Assembly: GCA_016201195.1 (NCBI GenBank)
Contig: JACQDI010000778.1
Span: 1 to 7,760 of the forward strand
Direction: 5' to 3'
Length of the DNA: 7,760 bases
Origin: Acidobacteriota bacterium
GTDB lineage: Bacteria; Acidobacteriota; Terriglobia; Bryobacterales; JACQDG01
Made by a program: the position numbers and the translations under genes. Shown in pieces: positions 1-4,841 of the stretch. Each line of letters begins with the position of its first letter. The first letter of the stretch is position 1. Below the pieces are notes generated by a model. It ran no database searches, was not told the DNA's origin, and saw nothing but the letters and a program-made list of their open reading frames with translations.

Positions 1-683
1 ACGCCTCGCTGCTCGAACGCGGCCAGGCTGTAGCCCTTCATGGATGCGCGCCAGATCGGTGCGCCATCCACTTCCCAGCGGTCAAGCGCTGCGAGATTCA
101 CGTCCCTGCGGTGCAACTGGAATAGCGAGACGGGTCGGCCCTGCTTTCGGTAGAAAACCAGGGCTGCCTTCCGCCCTCGCAGGAAGCACAGCCGCCCGCC
201 CAGCAGCTCCAGGTCCGCCAAAGCGGGAACGCGGACAGCAAAGTCCGTTTTGTCGCGAAACCAGGACTCCACTTCCGAGATGTCAGACGACTCGAACTCA
301 GCCCGAGCGCCGACAAACTTCGCGTGATCTTCGCAGAGAGTCTGGAAGAAGAGCCGGGAGGGCCAACGCGAGGCAAACCAGGCCGAAATTCCCGCGACAA
401 GAAGAACCACGGCGGCGGCAATCCATCGTCGGCGCGAGCGGCCGCCTGCCGGGATCTTCTCGCTGCTTGCCACCTGCGCCGCGACCCGCTCCCGCAACGG
501 CTCGGGAGCGGGCTCGGTCCCCGCTTTCTCGCGCAGAGCGCGCGACCACTCGGACGCGGCCTCGAAGTAACTCTGGCAGCCGGCACACTGGCGCCAGTGC
601 TCCAAAGCAGCGGCGGCTTGCACGCTCAACGCGCACTTTTCCGGGGCGGGATAGAGAATCTTTCGAGCCACGGGACAATTCAT
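1..683 (-). CDS. Membrane-bound zinc-finger anti-sigma factor (3' end outside window)
   Basis: This frame is open from an ATG at 683 to the left edge (227 codons, no stop), so the C-terminus is missing. The N-terminal region carries the zinc-binding anti-sigma (ZAS) motif H29-x3-C33-x2-C36, with further Cys at 3 and 17. A basic stretch (R82-R86) precedes one hydrophobic membrane segment at about residues 87-104. The rest, about 105-227, should be periplasmic and contains Cys117 and Cys166. This layout (cytosolic zinc finger, one helix, extracytoplasmic sensor) is that of RsiW/ChrR-like anti-sigma factors that hold an ECF sigma factor until a signal arrives. The start is fixed by a four-base ATGA overlap with the sigma gene just upstream, implying translational coupling and about equal amounts of the two proteins. 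The signal sensed is unknown; two periplasmic cysteines would allow redox or metal sensing, but that is inference. Confidence 0.85.
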   Translation of the reverse strand, partial: MNCPVARKILYPAPEKCALSVQAAAALEHWRQCAGCQSYFEAASEWSRALREKAGTEPAPEPLRERVAAQVASSEKIPAGGRSRRRWIAAAVVLLVAGISAWFASRWPSRLFFQTLCEDHAKFVGARAEFESSDISEVESWFRDKTDFAVRVPALADLELLGGRLCFLRGRKAALVFYRKQGRPVSLFQLHRRDVNLAALDRWEVDGAPIWRASMKGYSLAAFEQRG

Positions 684-1252
684 GGCCGCCCTCCACGCTG
701 CGACGACCGGGCCGCGTACACGCGCAAGACTTCTCGCAGCGCCTCGTGCGCGCGCGCCAGCCGCGAAGCCACCGTCCCCGGCGGCAGCTTCAACATCTGC
801 GCCGCCTCGGCGATGGTGAACTCTTCCAGATCCACCAGGAGCACCACCGCCCGCTGAGCCGGGGCAAGCTGCGCGAGTGCCCGCCGGACGTCCTCGGCTG
901 TTACCAGCGCAACGCTCTCCAGGTCGATGTTCGGTAGGACCGTCTCCTTTGCGGCATCGTATGGTCCTTCTTTCCACCGCTGATCGCGGAGGTAGTCGCG
1001 TGCGGCGTTGACGAGAATCGTGAACAGCCAGGCCCGGATGTTTCGTAGGTCGTTCAGTGCGGCGGCGGCCCGCAGAGCCTTGCGTGCCGTCTCCTGGACA
1101 AGATCTTCGGCTACATCCGCCCGTCCGGTCAGCCGATGCGCCGTCGAGTGGAGGTGATCCAGGTTCTCCAGCAGGAGGCGTCCGACCACGTGCCCCCGGC
1201 TTTCCCGGGTTTCTCCGGGAGACGACTGTGGCGGAAATGGGAGCAGGTTCAA
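680..1252 (-). CDS. ECF-type (sigma-70 family) RNA polymerase sigma factor
   Basis: A 190-residue protein of the usual ECF length. Region 2 spans about residues 25-95, with the conserved AEDLVQETARKAL block (48-60) and the -10-binding helix NIRAWLFTILVNAARDYL (71-88). Region 4 spans about 121-178, with the helix-turn-helix EEFTIAEAAQMLKLPPGTV (143-161) that reads the -35 element. The sequence between is a short linker, so regions 1 and 3 are absent, as expected for ECF factors. The start is a TTG at 1252: an in-frame TGA lies seven codons upstream with no other start codon between, and a GGGAGG Shine-Dalgarno sits 5 nt before it. A GTG at residue 22 is the only nearby alternative. The gene overlaps the anti-sigma gene by ATGA. 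It is divergent from the seleno-redoxin at 1543, which makes that gene a natural candidate target, though nothing here proves it. Confidence 0.92.
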   Translation of the reverse strand: MNLLPFPPQSSPGETRESRGHVVGRLLLENLDHLHSTAHRLTGRADVAEDLVQETARKALRAAAALNDLRNIRAWLFTILVNAARDYLRDQRWKEGPYDAAKETVLPNIDLESVALVTAEDVRRALAQLAPAQRAVVLLVDLEEFTIAEAAQMLKLPPGTVASRLARAHEALREVLRVYAARSSQRGGRP

Positions 1253-1257
1253 CGACG

Positions 1258-1263
1258 CCTCCC
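1258..1263 (-). promoter_or_regulatory. Shine-Dalgarno supporting the TTG start of the sigma factor
   Basis: GGGAGG on the minus strand lies 5 nt before the TTG at 1252. It is the main reason for accepting a rare start codon here rather than the GTG at residue 22, which has no comparable site. Confidence 0.7.
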
Positions 1264-1279
1264 AAAAGTGTCACCTTTT
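1264..1279. repeat. AT-rich imperfect palindrome next to the sigma gene RBS
   Basis: AAAAGTGTCACCTTTT reads as AAAA-GTG-T-CAC-(C)-TTTT, a near-perfect dyad with one bulged base. It stands out in a GC-rich setting and touches the sigma gene ribosome binding site. It could be an operator, an ECF-type promoter element (it contains TGTCACC), or a small leader hairpin. Which of these is not decidable from one copy. Confidence 0.4.
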
Positions 1280-1463
1280 ATGCTTTCATAGATTAAAACG
1301 CTCAGGGACCAGAATCTTATCCGTGTAACGGCGAATATCCTGACCTGCGCGACCACAGCCGGCCGTGCACTCGGGTTCCCAGTAGCGCCGTGCGCTGCGC
1401 CAACCTGCAATCCTCGCCTCTCCAGGTTGTGGCGACCAGGGCGCCCCGGCTGAGCCATCCCGC

Positions 1464-1485
1464 AATCAAGCGTAAATCAAGCGTA
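1464..1485. repeat. Perfect 11-bp tandem direct repeat upstream of the seleno-redoxin
   Basis: AATCAAGCGTA occurs twice back to back at 1464-1474 and 1475-1485. The period of 11 bp is about one helical turn, so both copies face the same side of the DNA. The repeat ends 57 bp before the ATG at 1543 and just before a possible -35 element. This is the usual place for an activator or repressor site, but a chance slippage duplication is possible. Confidence 0.5.
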
Positions 1486-1489
1486 ACCC

Positions 1490-1517
1490 TTGAGCTCCGG
1501 CGAGCGAACAATATAGG
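1490..1517 (+). promoter_or_regulatory. Possible sigma-70-like promoter for the seleno-redoxin
   Basis: TTGAGC (1490-1495) and TATAGG (1512-1517) are separated by 16 bp. Both match the housekeeping consensus only partly. Transcription would begin near 1524, almost on the AGGGAG ribosome site (1523-1528), which leaves a very short leader and weakens the call. Confidence 0.2.
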
Positions 1518-1542
1518 ATGTAAGGGAGAACCCAACAGTTCG

Positions 1543-2658
1543 ATGAGGCCTTCCACTCTGCGGCTCACTGCTGGCACAGCGGTATTCTCGTTGGTTCTCT
1601 GCTCCCTATGGGGGGCCGCTCAGCGAACCCGATTGCGCCCGCTCCCTAAGCTCGACCAGAACTTGAAAACAGGTCCCGCCATCGGGGCCAGGATACCTCA
1701 GTTTGAGGCGGTCGATCAGAACGGCCGGCGGCAGACTTTCGAAACACTCCGAGGACCGAAGGGACTCGTTCTGCTGTTCGTCCGCTCCGCGGATTGGTGA
1801 CCGTTCTGCAAGAGCCAGCTCGTCGAGCTGGAGGAGACGAAGAAGAGATTCGGAACCAAGGGCTTCGGCGTGGCTGCTATCAGCTACGACAGTCTCGCGT
1901 TGCTTCGCCATTTCGCCGAGACCAAAGGCATCACTTACCCACTTCTTTCCGACGCAGGCTCCAAGGTCATTCGAGCCTTCAACATTTTGAACGACAACTT
2001 CCCGCCCAACCACGCCTGGTACGGTGTTCCGTTTCCGGGCACTTACATCGTGGATGAGCAGGGTATCGTTCGCGCCAAGCACTTCGAAGAAGACCACCGG
2101 GAGCGCTACACGGCCTCCTACATCCTGACCCGTAGTTTCGGAAACAGTAGCGCCTCGGTGCGAACCGAGGTGGAGACCAAGCACCTGAAGCTGCTTTCGT
2201 CCGGCAGCGATTCTGTTGTACGCCCCGGCAATCGTGTTCTGTTGGTGCTGGACGTGGATCTGAAGCCGGGCATGCATGTGTACGCGCCGGGGGTCCAAGG
2301 CGGCTACATTCCCATCGAGTGGAAGGTGTCGGAAGCCGAGGGATGGCTAGCCCATCCGGCGGAATACCCTCCTTCACGGAACCTGCATCTGCCGGCGATC
2401 CGGGAGAGTGTGCCCGTCTACCAGGACCGCTTTCGGCTCACGCGCGATCTCACGATTGGGCAGAATCAGGAAATTCGCGCCCGGCTGAGTGCCGGCCGTG
2501 AGCTGGCTGTGGAGGGATCGCTGCGCTACCAGGCCTGCGATGACAAACTATGTTACCCTCCGCAAACAATCCCACTGAAGTGGACGTTTCGCGTGGAAGC
2601 GCACGACTCGCAGCGCGCACCTGCAGAATTGCAAAGAGGAAACAGGGGCCGGCCGTAG
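1543..2658 (+). CDS. Secreted selenoprotein: AhpC/TSA-type redoxin (UxxC) fused to a DsbD N-terminal-like domain
   Basis: The reading frame from the ATG at 1543 to the TAG at 2656-2658 is broken only by TGA at codon 86. Read as selenocysteine, it gives a 371-residue protein. Residues 1-26 look like a Sec signal peptide (R-rich start, hydrophobic 9-24, A25-A26). Residues about 42-190 are a thioredoxin-fold redoxin: LVLLFVRSADW-U86-P-F-C89-K-S-Q-L, where the family has C-P-F/Y-C, followed by the AISYDS and YPLLSD blocks. Residues about 210-360 resemble the alpha domain of DsbD (PGMHVYAPG; YQACDDKLCYPPQ, with Cys332 and Cys337 like the catalytic pair of DsbD-N). The protein should act in the periplasm as a thiol/selenol peroxidase or disulfide reductase, and the fused domain could feed it electrons. 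AGGGAG (1523-1528) lies 14 nt before the ATG, a little far. An ATG at 1390 would add about 51 non-conserved residues before the signal peptide. Calling it as two separate ORFs would be an annotation error. Confidence 0.93.
1798..1800 (+). other. In-frame UGA read as selenocysteine (Sec86)
   Basis: TGA stands exactly where the redoxin family has the first Cys of its C-x-x-C motif (SADW-U-PFCK). The same frame continues for 285 more codons of conserved redoxin and DsbD-like sequence. Other genes in the window use TGA as a normal stop, so this is local recoding and not an altered genetic code. Confidence 0.93.
1801..1839 (+). promoter_or_regulatory. Bacterial SECIS element for Sec86
   Basis: Just after the TGA the mRNA can form a perfect 7-bp stem, CCAGCTC (1815-1821) with GAGCTGG (1825-1831), closed by a three-base GUC loop. 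The loop begins 22 nt after the UGA and starts with GU. That fits the known bacterial pattern: apical loop roughly 16-37 nt downstream with a G in its first two positions, the part recognised by SelB. A weaker lower stem may pair 1802-1807 with 1835-1839. The hairpin lies inside the coding sequence, over S-Q-L-V-E-L. Confidence 0.85.
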
Positions 2659-2762
2659 CCTTTCTCAGCCTCCACACACCGCCAGACTTGTGGGCCGAAG
2701 TTTCAACTGATAACCTCCTTGAAGAGCTAGGGACCTGTCCGGCCCTCGCCTGTGTCACCCGC
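2659..2762. other. Convergent intergenic spacer
   Basis: This is the 104 bp between the stop of the seleno-redoxin and the stop of the CopZ-like gene, which converge. I see no ORF worth calling and no hairpin followed by a T-run. Transcripts from the two sides may therefore overlap. Confidence 0.5.
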
Positions 2763-2773
2763 TCAGCGGGTGA
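2755..2773. other. Perfect hairpin over the stop codon of the CopZ-like gene
   Basis: TCACCCGC and GCGGGTGA form an 8-bp perfect stem around TCA, which is the TGA stop of the minus-strand gene. Lying where two transcripts converge, it could help end or protect either one. There is no T-tract on either side, so it is not a standard intrinsic terminator. Confidence 0.4.
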
Positions 2774-3245
2774 GCGATGCAAGATTCTTCGCCTCCGTGA
2801 TCGCGCGATTGATTTCGCCTAAGCAGCAAGTTCCCGACGGGTTCTTCGCTTCGCACGCGCAGAAGCCGGCTTGAACCTCTGCCTTGATCCGTTCCGGGAT
2901 CTTGGTTGCACCGTGCTTTTCCAAGTCCCGGCGAATATCGCCCCGCGTGTAGTCAAAGCAGTAGCACAGCGGAGCGGAATCCTCTTGTTCCTTGAGCCCA
3001 ACTCGTACCTTCAGGTCGGGCTTGCGGAAAACGCCGTTGTCGCTGAAGTAGACAACGTCGCACTCCGGCGTGCGGCAAAGCAGGTATGATCCCGATGCGG
3101 ACACCCGTATGTGGTCGCGGACCAGGTTCTTCACGGTGAGCGTAGGAACCGACTTCCCCTTCTTGTGGCAATGCGGGCAGACGCTGAGCTGTGTGGCTTG
3201 TGGCAGCCTGCATTCGCCCGCGGGAACTGAGCAACACTCAGACAC
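2763..3245 (-). CDS. CopZ-type metallochaperone domain, [2Fe-2S] and zinc binding
   Basis: A 160-residue Cys-rich cytosolic protein resembling the N-terminal domain of Archaeoglobus CopZ. Cys23-x2-Cys26 and Cys57-x4-Cys62 (in LLCRTPECDVVYFS) look like the zinc ribbon. The signature block DLKVRVGLKEQED (77-89) is followed by Cys94-x-Cys96, then Cys129-x-Cys131 and Cys140-Cys141, which supply the [2Fe-2S] ligands as in Bfd-like domains. In the archaeal protein this domain is fused to a copper-binding HMA domain; here that domain is missing but a separate HMA gene lies just upstream. An extra Cys-rich N-terminal tail (Cys4, Cys5, Cys12) is present. The start is GTG at 3245, with AGGAG 10 nt upstream; the longer frame to 3299 would lie inside the MerP-like gene. 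Only one base separates it from that gene's stop, so the two are co-transcribed. Its likely job is cytosolic metal handling or redox sensing. Confidence 0.85.
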   Translation of the reverse strand: MSECCSVPAGECRLPQATQLSVCPHCHKKGKSVPTLTVKNLVRDHIRVSASGSYLLCRTPECDVVYFSDNGVFRKPDLKVRVGLKEQEDSAPLCYCFDYTRGDIRRDLEKHGATKIPERIKAEVQAGFCACEAKNPSGTCCLGEINRAITEAKNLASLTR

Positions 3246-3246
3246 G

Positions 3247-3531
3247 TTACCTGGTCTCCTTCGGAGGCTCGGCCTGGAAGCCGGTCTTCTTGATCGCATC
3301 CCGGAGCTGCTGTTCCTTCACCTGGCCCGAGTCGTAGACCACAGTGGCGAGCCCCTTTTCCACGCTTACGTCGGCACTCTTCACGCCCTTTGTGCCGATC
3401 AATGCTCTCTTCACGCTAACGGCGCAGGAACCGCAGGTCATTCCATTCACCTTGATCTGGGCCGTGACGTCTTTCGCCATCGCCATGCCACCGAACAGAA
3501 TCAGACCTGTAATCGCTGTCACGAACTTCAT
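3247..3531 (-). CDS. merP: MerP-like periplasmic heavy-metal-binding protein
   Basis: A 94-residue secreted HMA protein. Residues 1-19 are a signal peptide ending A-M-A, then KDVTAQIKVNGMTCGSCAVS carries the metal site Cys33-x2-Cys36. The rest is the standard beta-alpha-beta-beta-alpha-beta HMA fold, and the length matches MerP (about 91 residues). In mercury systems MerP takes Hg(II) in the periplasm and passes it to MerT; Cu(I) binding is equally possible for this motif. The ATG at 3531 has a good ribosome site (AAGGAAG, 8 nt away) and lies 16 nt after the MerTP stop. It has normal cysteines, in contrast to the Sec-HMA gene upstream, and the motif falls at almost the same residue position in both, so they look like paralogous designs. 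The substrate is not provable from sequence. Confidence 0.85.
   Translation of the reverse strand: MKFVTAITGLILFGGMAMAKDVTAQIKVNGMTCGSCAVSVKRALIGTKGVKSADVSVEKGLATVVYDSGQVKEQQLRDAIKKTGFQAEPPKETR
3256..3260 (-). promoter_or_regulatory. Shine-Dalgarno that sets the GTG start of the CopZ-like gene
   Basis: AGGAG on the minus strand lies inside the last codons of the MerP-like gene, 10 nt before the GTG at 3245. It favours this start over the upstream ATG at 3299. Confidence 0.6.
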
Positions 3532-3547
3532 GTGGTTGACTTCCTTT

Positions 3548-4153
3548 CTAGGTTTTGCGGCTGCGATACCCGGCCTCCTGGATTGCTTTCTCCAGTTGAC
3601 CGATCGAAGCCGAATTGGGATCGTAATCGATCTCCGCCCGGCCGCCCTCGTAGGAGACCCTGGCTTCTTGAACTCCAGGCACGGCTTTTAACTTTTTCTC
3701 AATAGCTGCGGCGCAGGTGGCGCAGTCCATACCCTCAATCGTCAGGCTGAGATGCTCGAGTTGTGGCGCAGCCTGCCTGACCGGGGCCGCTTCCGTCCCA
3801 TCTTGGCGAAGCAGGAGTTGCGCCACCGGCGCCGAGTAGTGTGGAAACGCAGCGAAAGCGATTACGGCGACCGTAGCGAACCAAAGTAACAGGCGCCCGG
3901 ACCGCCTGGTGGTCGGCCTTGCACACGCACTGCCCGGTTCACAGTGTTCCTTCGTCCGTCGATAGGCGAAGTAAAACCCGAGCCCCAGCAGCCCAAACGT
4001 CCCAGCCAGCAGGTACGGGCGCCACTGGGCAAAGGTCGCCGCCGCGCCGACGACGGTGATTCCCGTGAGCGCAAAAACGATGGGAAGAATGCAGCAAAAG
4101 CTGGCCATGATGGCCACCACGACAGATGCTCCAATGAAACTCTTGTCCTTCAT
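3548..4153 (-). CDS. merTP: MerT-MerP fusion: mercuric ion transporter with C-terminal HMA domain
   Basis: A 201-residue inner-membrane protein. The first helix (about 7-31) holds the vicinal Cys20-Cys21 pair typical of MerT, in MASFCCILPIVFALTG. A second helix spans about 46-64, followed by a loop with Cys71 and Cys77 (KEHCEPGSAC), and a third helix spans 88-103. After a linker comes an HMA domain (about 133-200) with GMDCATC, Cys144 and Cys147. MerT moves Hg(II) from the periplasm through paired cysteines to the cytosol; fused MerTP forms are known in diverse bacteria. The start is ATG 4153, with GGAGG 5 nt upstream. An in-frame ATG at 4369 would add 72 residues that look non-coding and overlap the Sec-HMA gene. 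The gene leads a tight three-gene group with the MerP-like and CopZ-like genes. All motif positions are ordinary Cys. Confidence 0.88.
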   Translation of the reverse strand: MKDKSFIGASVVVAIMASFCCILPIVFALTGITVVGAAATFAQWRPYLLAGTFGLLGLGFYFAYRRTKEHCEPGSACARPTTRRSGRLLLWFATVAVIAFAAFPHYSAPVAQLLLRQDGTEAAPVRQAAPQLEHLSLTIEGMDCATCAAAIEKKLKAVPGVQEARVSYEGGRAEIDYDPNSASIGQLEKAIQEAGYRSRKT

Positions 4154-4352
4154 GCCTGCCTCCGAATATGGGCCCCGCGCCTGGACCGCCGGGATAAGCA
4201 CGCGAACTTGCCCGCCGCGGCCAGACCAGGCCAGCCCGTCGGGAAAATCGTTGACCCGGCGTTTGGGGCCGCCTATTGATTCAGTTCGCCTGGCCTGCAA
4301 AAAAGTTACGGCCGCCAACCGGTTCTTTTCTGCCCGGATGACCGACCCCAAC
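4154..4352 (-). other. Gap between the Sec-HMA gene and merTP
   Basis: 199 bp between genes on the same strand, in a cluster where the others overlap or nearly touch. No MerR-type operator, clear promoter or terminator could be recognised. It may hold a second promoter for merTP-merP-copZ, but I cannot point to one. Confidence 0.4.
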
Positions 4353-4841
4353 CTACTCGAACTTCTCAACCGTTAAGCCGGGGGAAGAATCTCCATGAGA
4401 ACCGTGTATCAGTCCGGCGATTCGCACCGGTTTGCCCACCGCGGCGCTCTTGCGAAAGGCGTCGAATTGTTTGCCCCCCTCCAATACGAACACTTGCGGC
4501 TGGCCGGGCACGCGGAGCGCAAGCATGTCTTTCCATTTCTCTATCTTGCCTAGCGCCACGATTTCGACCTTGGGCGCGGAAAAGCCGGCCCTCTTGATGG
4601 CATCGGAGATCCTGGTCGGGTCGAAGCTTTGATTCTCCCTGGGAAACACAACCCCTTTGCCCGCCTTAAGATCGACACTTACTTTTCCAACGCCTTCCAG
4701 GCGTTGCAGAGCCTTTTGGGCTCCGTATGCTCAAAGCGTTCAGGTCATGCCGTCGATCTGCACGGTGGCCTGTTGGATCTGTCCGAGAGCCGCCGTCCAG
4801 CAAGAGGCCAGAAGCAAGACAAGCAGCCGGCTACCTTTCAT
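4353..4841 (-). CDS. Secreted HMA-domain selenoprotein with a U-x-x-U metal site
   Basis: From ATG 4841 to TAG 4355-4353 the frame has exactly two stops, both TGA, at codons 34 and 37. Read as selenocysteine, it gives 162 residues. Residues 1-20 are a signal peptide (MKGSRLLVLLLASCWTAALG). Residues 23-95 are an HMA fold: QATVQIDGMT-U34-T-L-U37-AYGAQKALQRLEGV, then KVSVDLKAGKGVV and DAIKRAGF. In every HMA protein I know of, the two U positions are the metal-binding Cys pair. Residues about 96-162 form an extra C-terminal domain (PQVFVLEGG, GKPVRIAGLIHG, LTVEKFE), possibly OB-like, which I do not recognise. The start is firm: GAGGAG sits 8 nt upstream and the ATG overlaps the previous gene's TGA (ATGA). 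A default call would begin at the GTG at 4649 and lose the signal peptide and metal site. Likely role: very tight periplasmic binding of a soft metal such as Hg(II), or selenol redox chemistry. Gene decay is unlikely, since both TGAs hit the motif and nothing else is broken. Confidence 0.88.
4688..4725 (-). promoter_or_regulatory. Two abutting hairpins, candidate SECIS elements for Sec34 and Sec37
   Basis: Reading the minus strand, hairpin 1 pairs CGGAGCC (4725-4719) with GGCTCTG (4713-4707), seven pairs with one G-U, around a CAAAA loop. Its loop begins 22 nt after the first UGA but only 13 nt after the second. Hairpin 2 pairs CAACGCCT (4706-4699) with AGGCGTTG (4695-4688), eight perfect pairs around a GGA loop that begins 33 nt after the second UGA. 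Only hairpin 2 has the expected G at the loop start, so it is the better SECIS. The two stems abut with no free base and could stack end to end. Hairpin 1 lacks the loop G and may be structural only. Confidence 0.65.
4731..4742 (-). other. Two in-frame UGA codons read as Sec34 and Sec37
   Basis: TGA at 4742-4740 and at 4733-4731, separated by ACG CTT, replace both cysteines of the HMA signature GMT-C-x-x-C. All other codons before and after them are sense codons of a continuous HMA protein. Confidence 0.85.

Noticed and set aside
44..937. 297-codon plus-strand ORF, Arg/Pro-rich
   Set aside because: It lies antisense to the sigma/anti-sigma pair. Its composition is that of a GC-rich shadow frame, with no domain or signal.
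1798..1800. TGA as a nonsense mutation or a genome-wide code change
   Set aside because: It falls on a redox Cys position with a SECIS hairpin behind it. Other genes here end in TGA and encode Trp with TGG, which argues against both decay and a recoded genome.
1606..2298. 230-codon minus-strand ORF opposite the seleno-redoxin
   Set aside because: The plus strand encodes recognisable redoxin and DsbD-like sequence across this interval. The minus frame shows no recognisable family.
2763..2765. TGA stop of the CopZ-like gene as a third Sec codon
   Set aside because: The frame continues only 12 codons with no family similarity. The nearby hairpin contains the codon in its loop and does not follow it.
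3070..3705. 211-codon plus-strand ORF
   Set aside because: Antisense to the CopZ-like, MerP-like and MerTP genes, all of which have clear family motifs on the other strand.
3548..4369. Longer MerTP starting at 4369
   Set aside because: The extra 72 residues look non-coding and overlap the Sec-HMA gene. ATG 4153 has a proper ribosome site and begins a typical MerT N-terminus.
4653..4841. Sec-HMA gene as a pseudogene with two nonsense mutations
   Set aside because: Both TGAs hit the two catalytic positions only. Signal peptide, ribosome site, overlap and fold are intact, and stem-loops follow at SECIS spacing.
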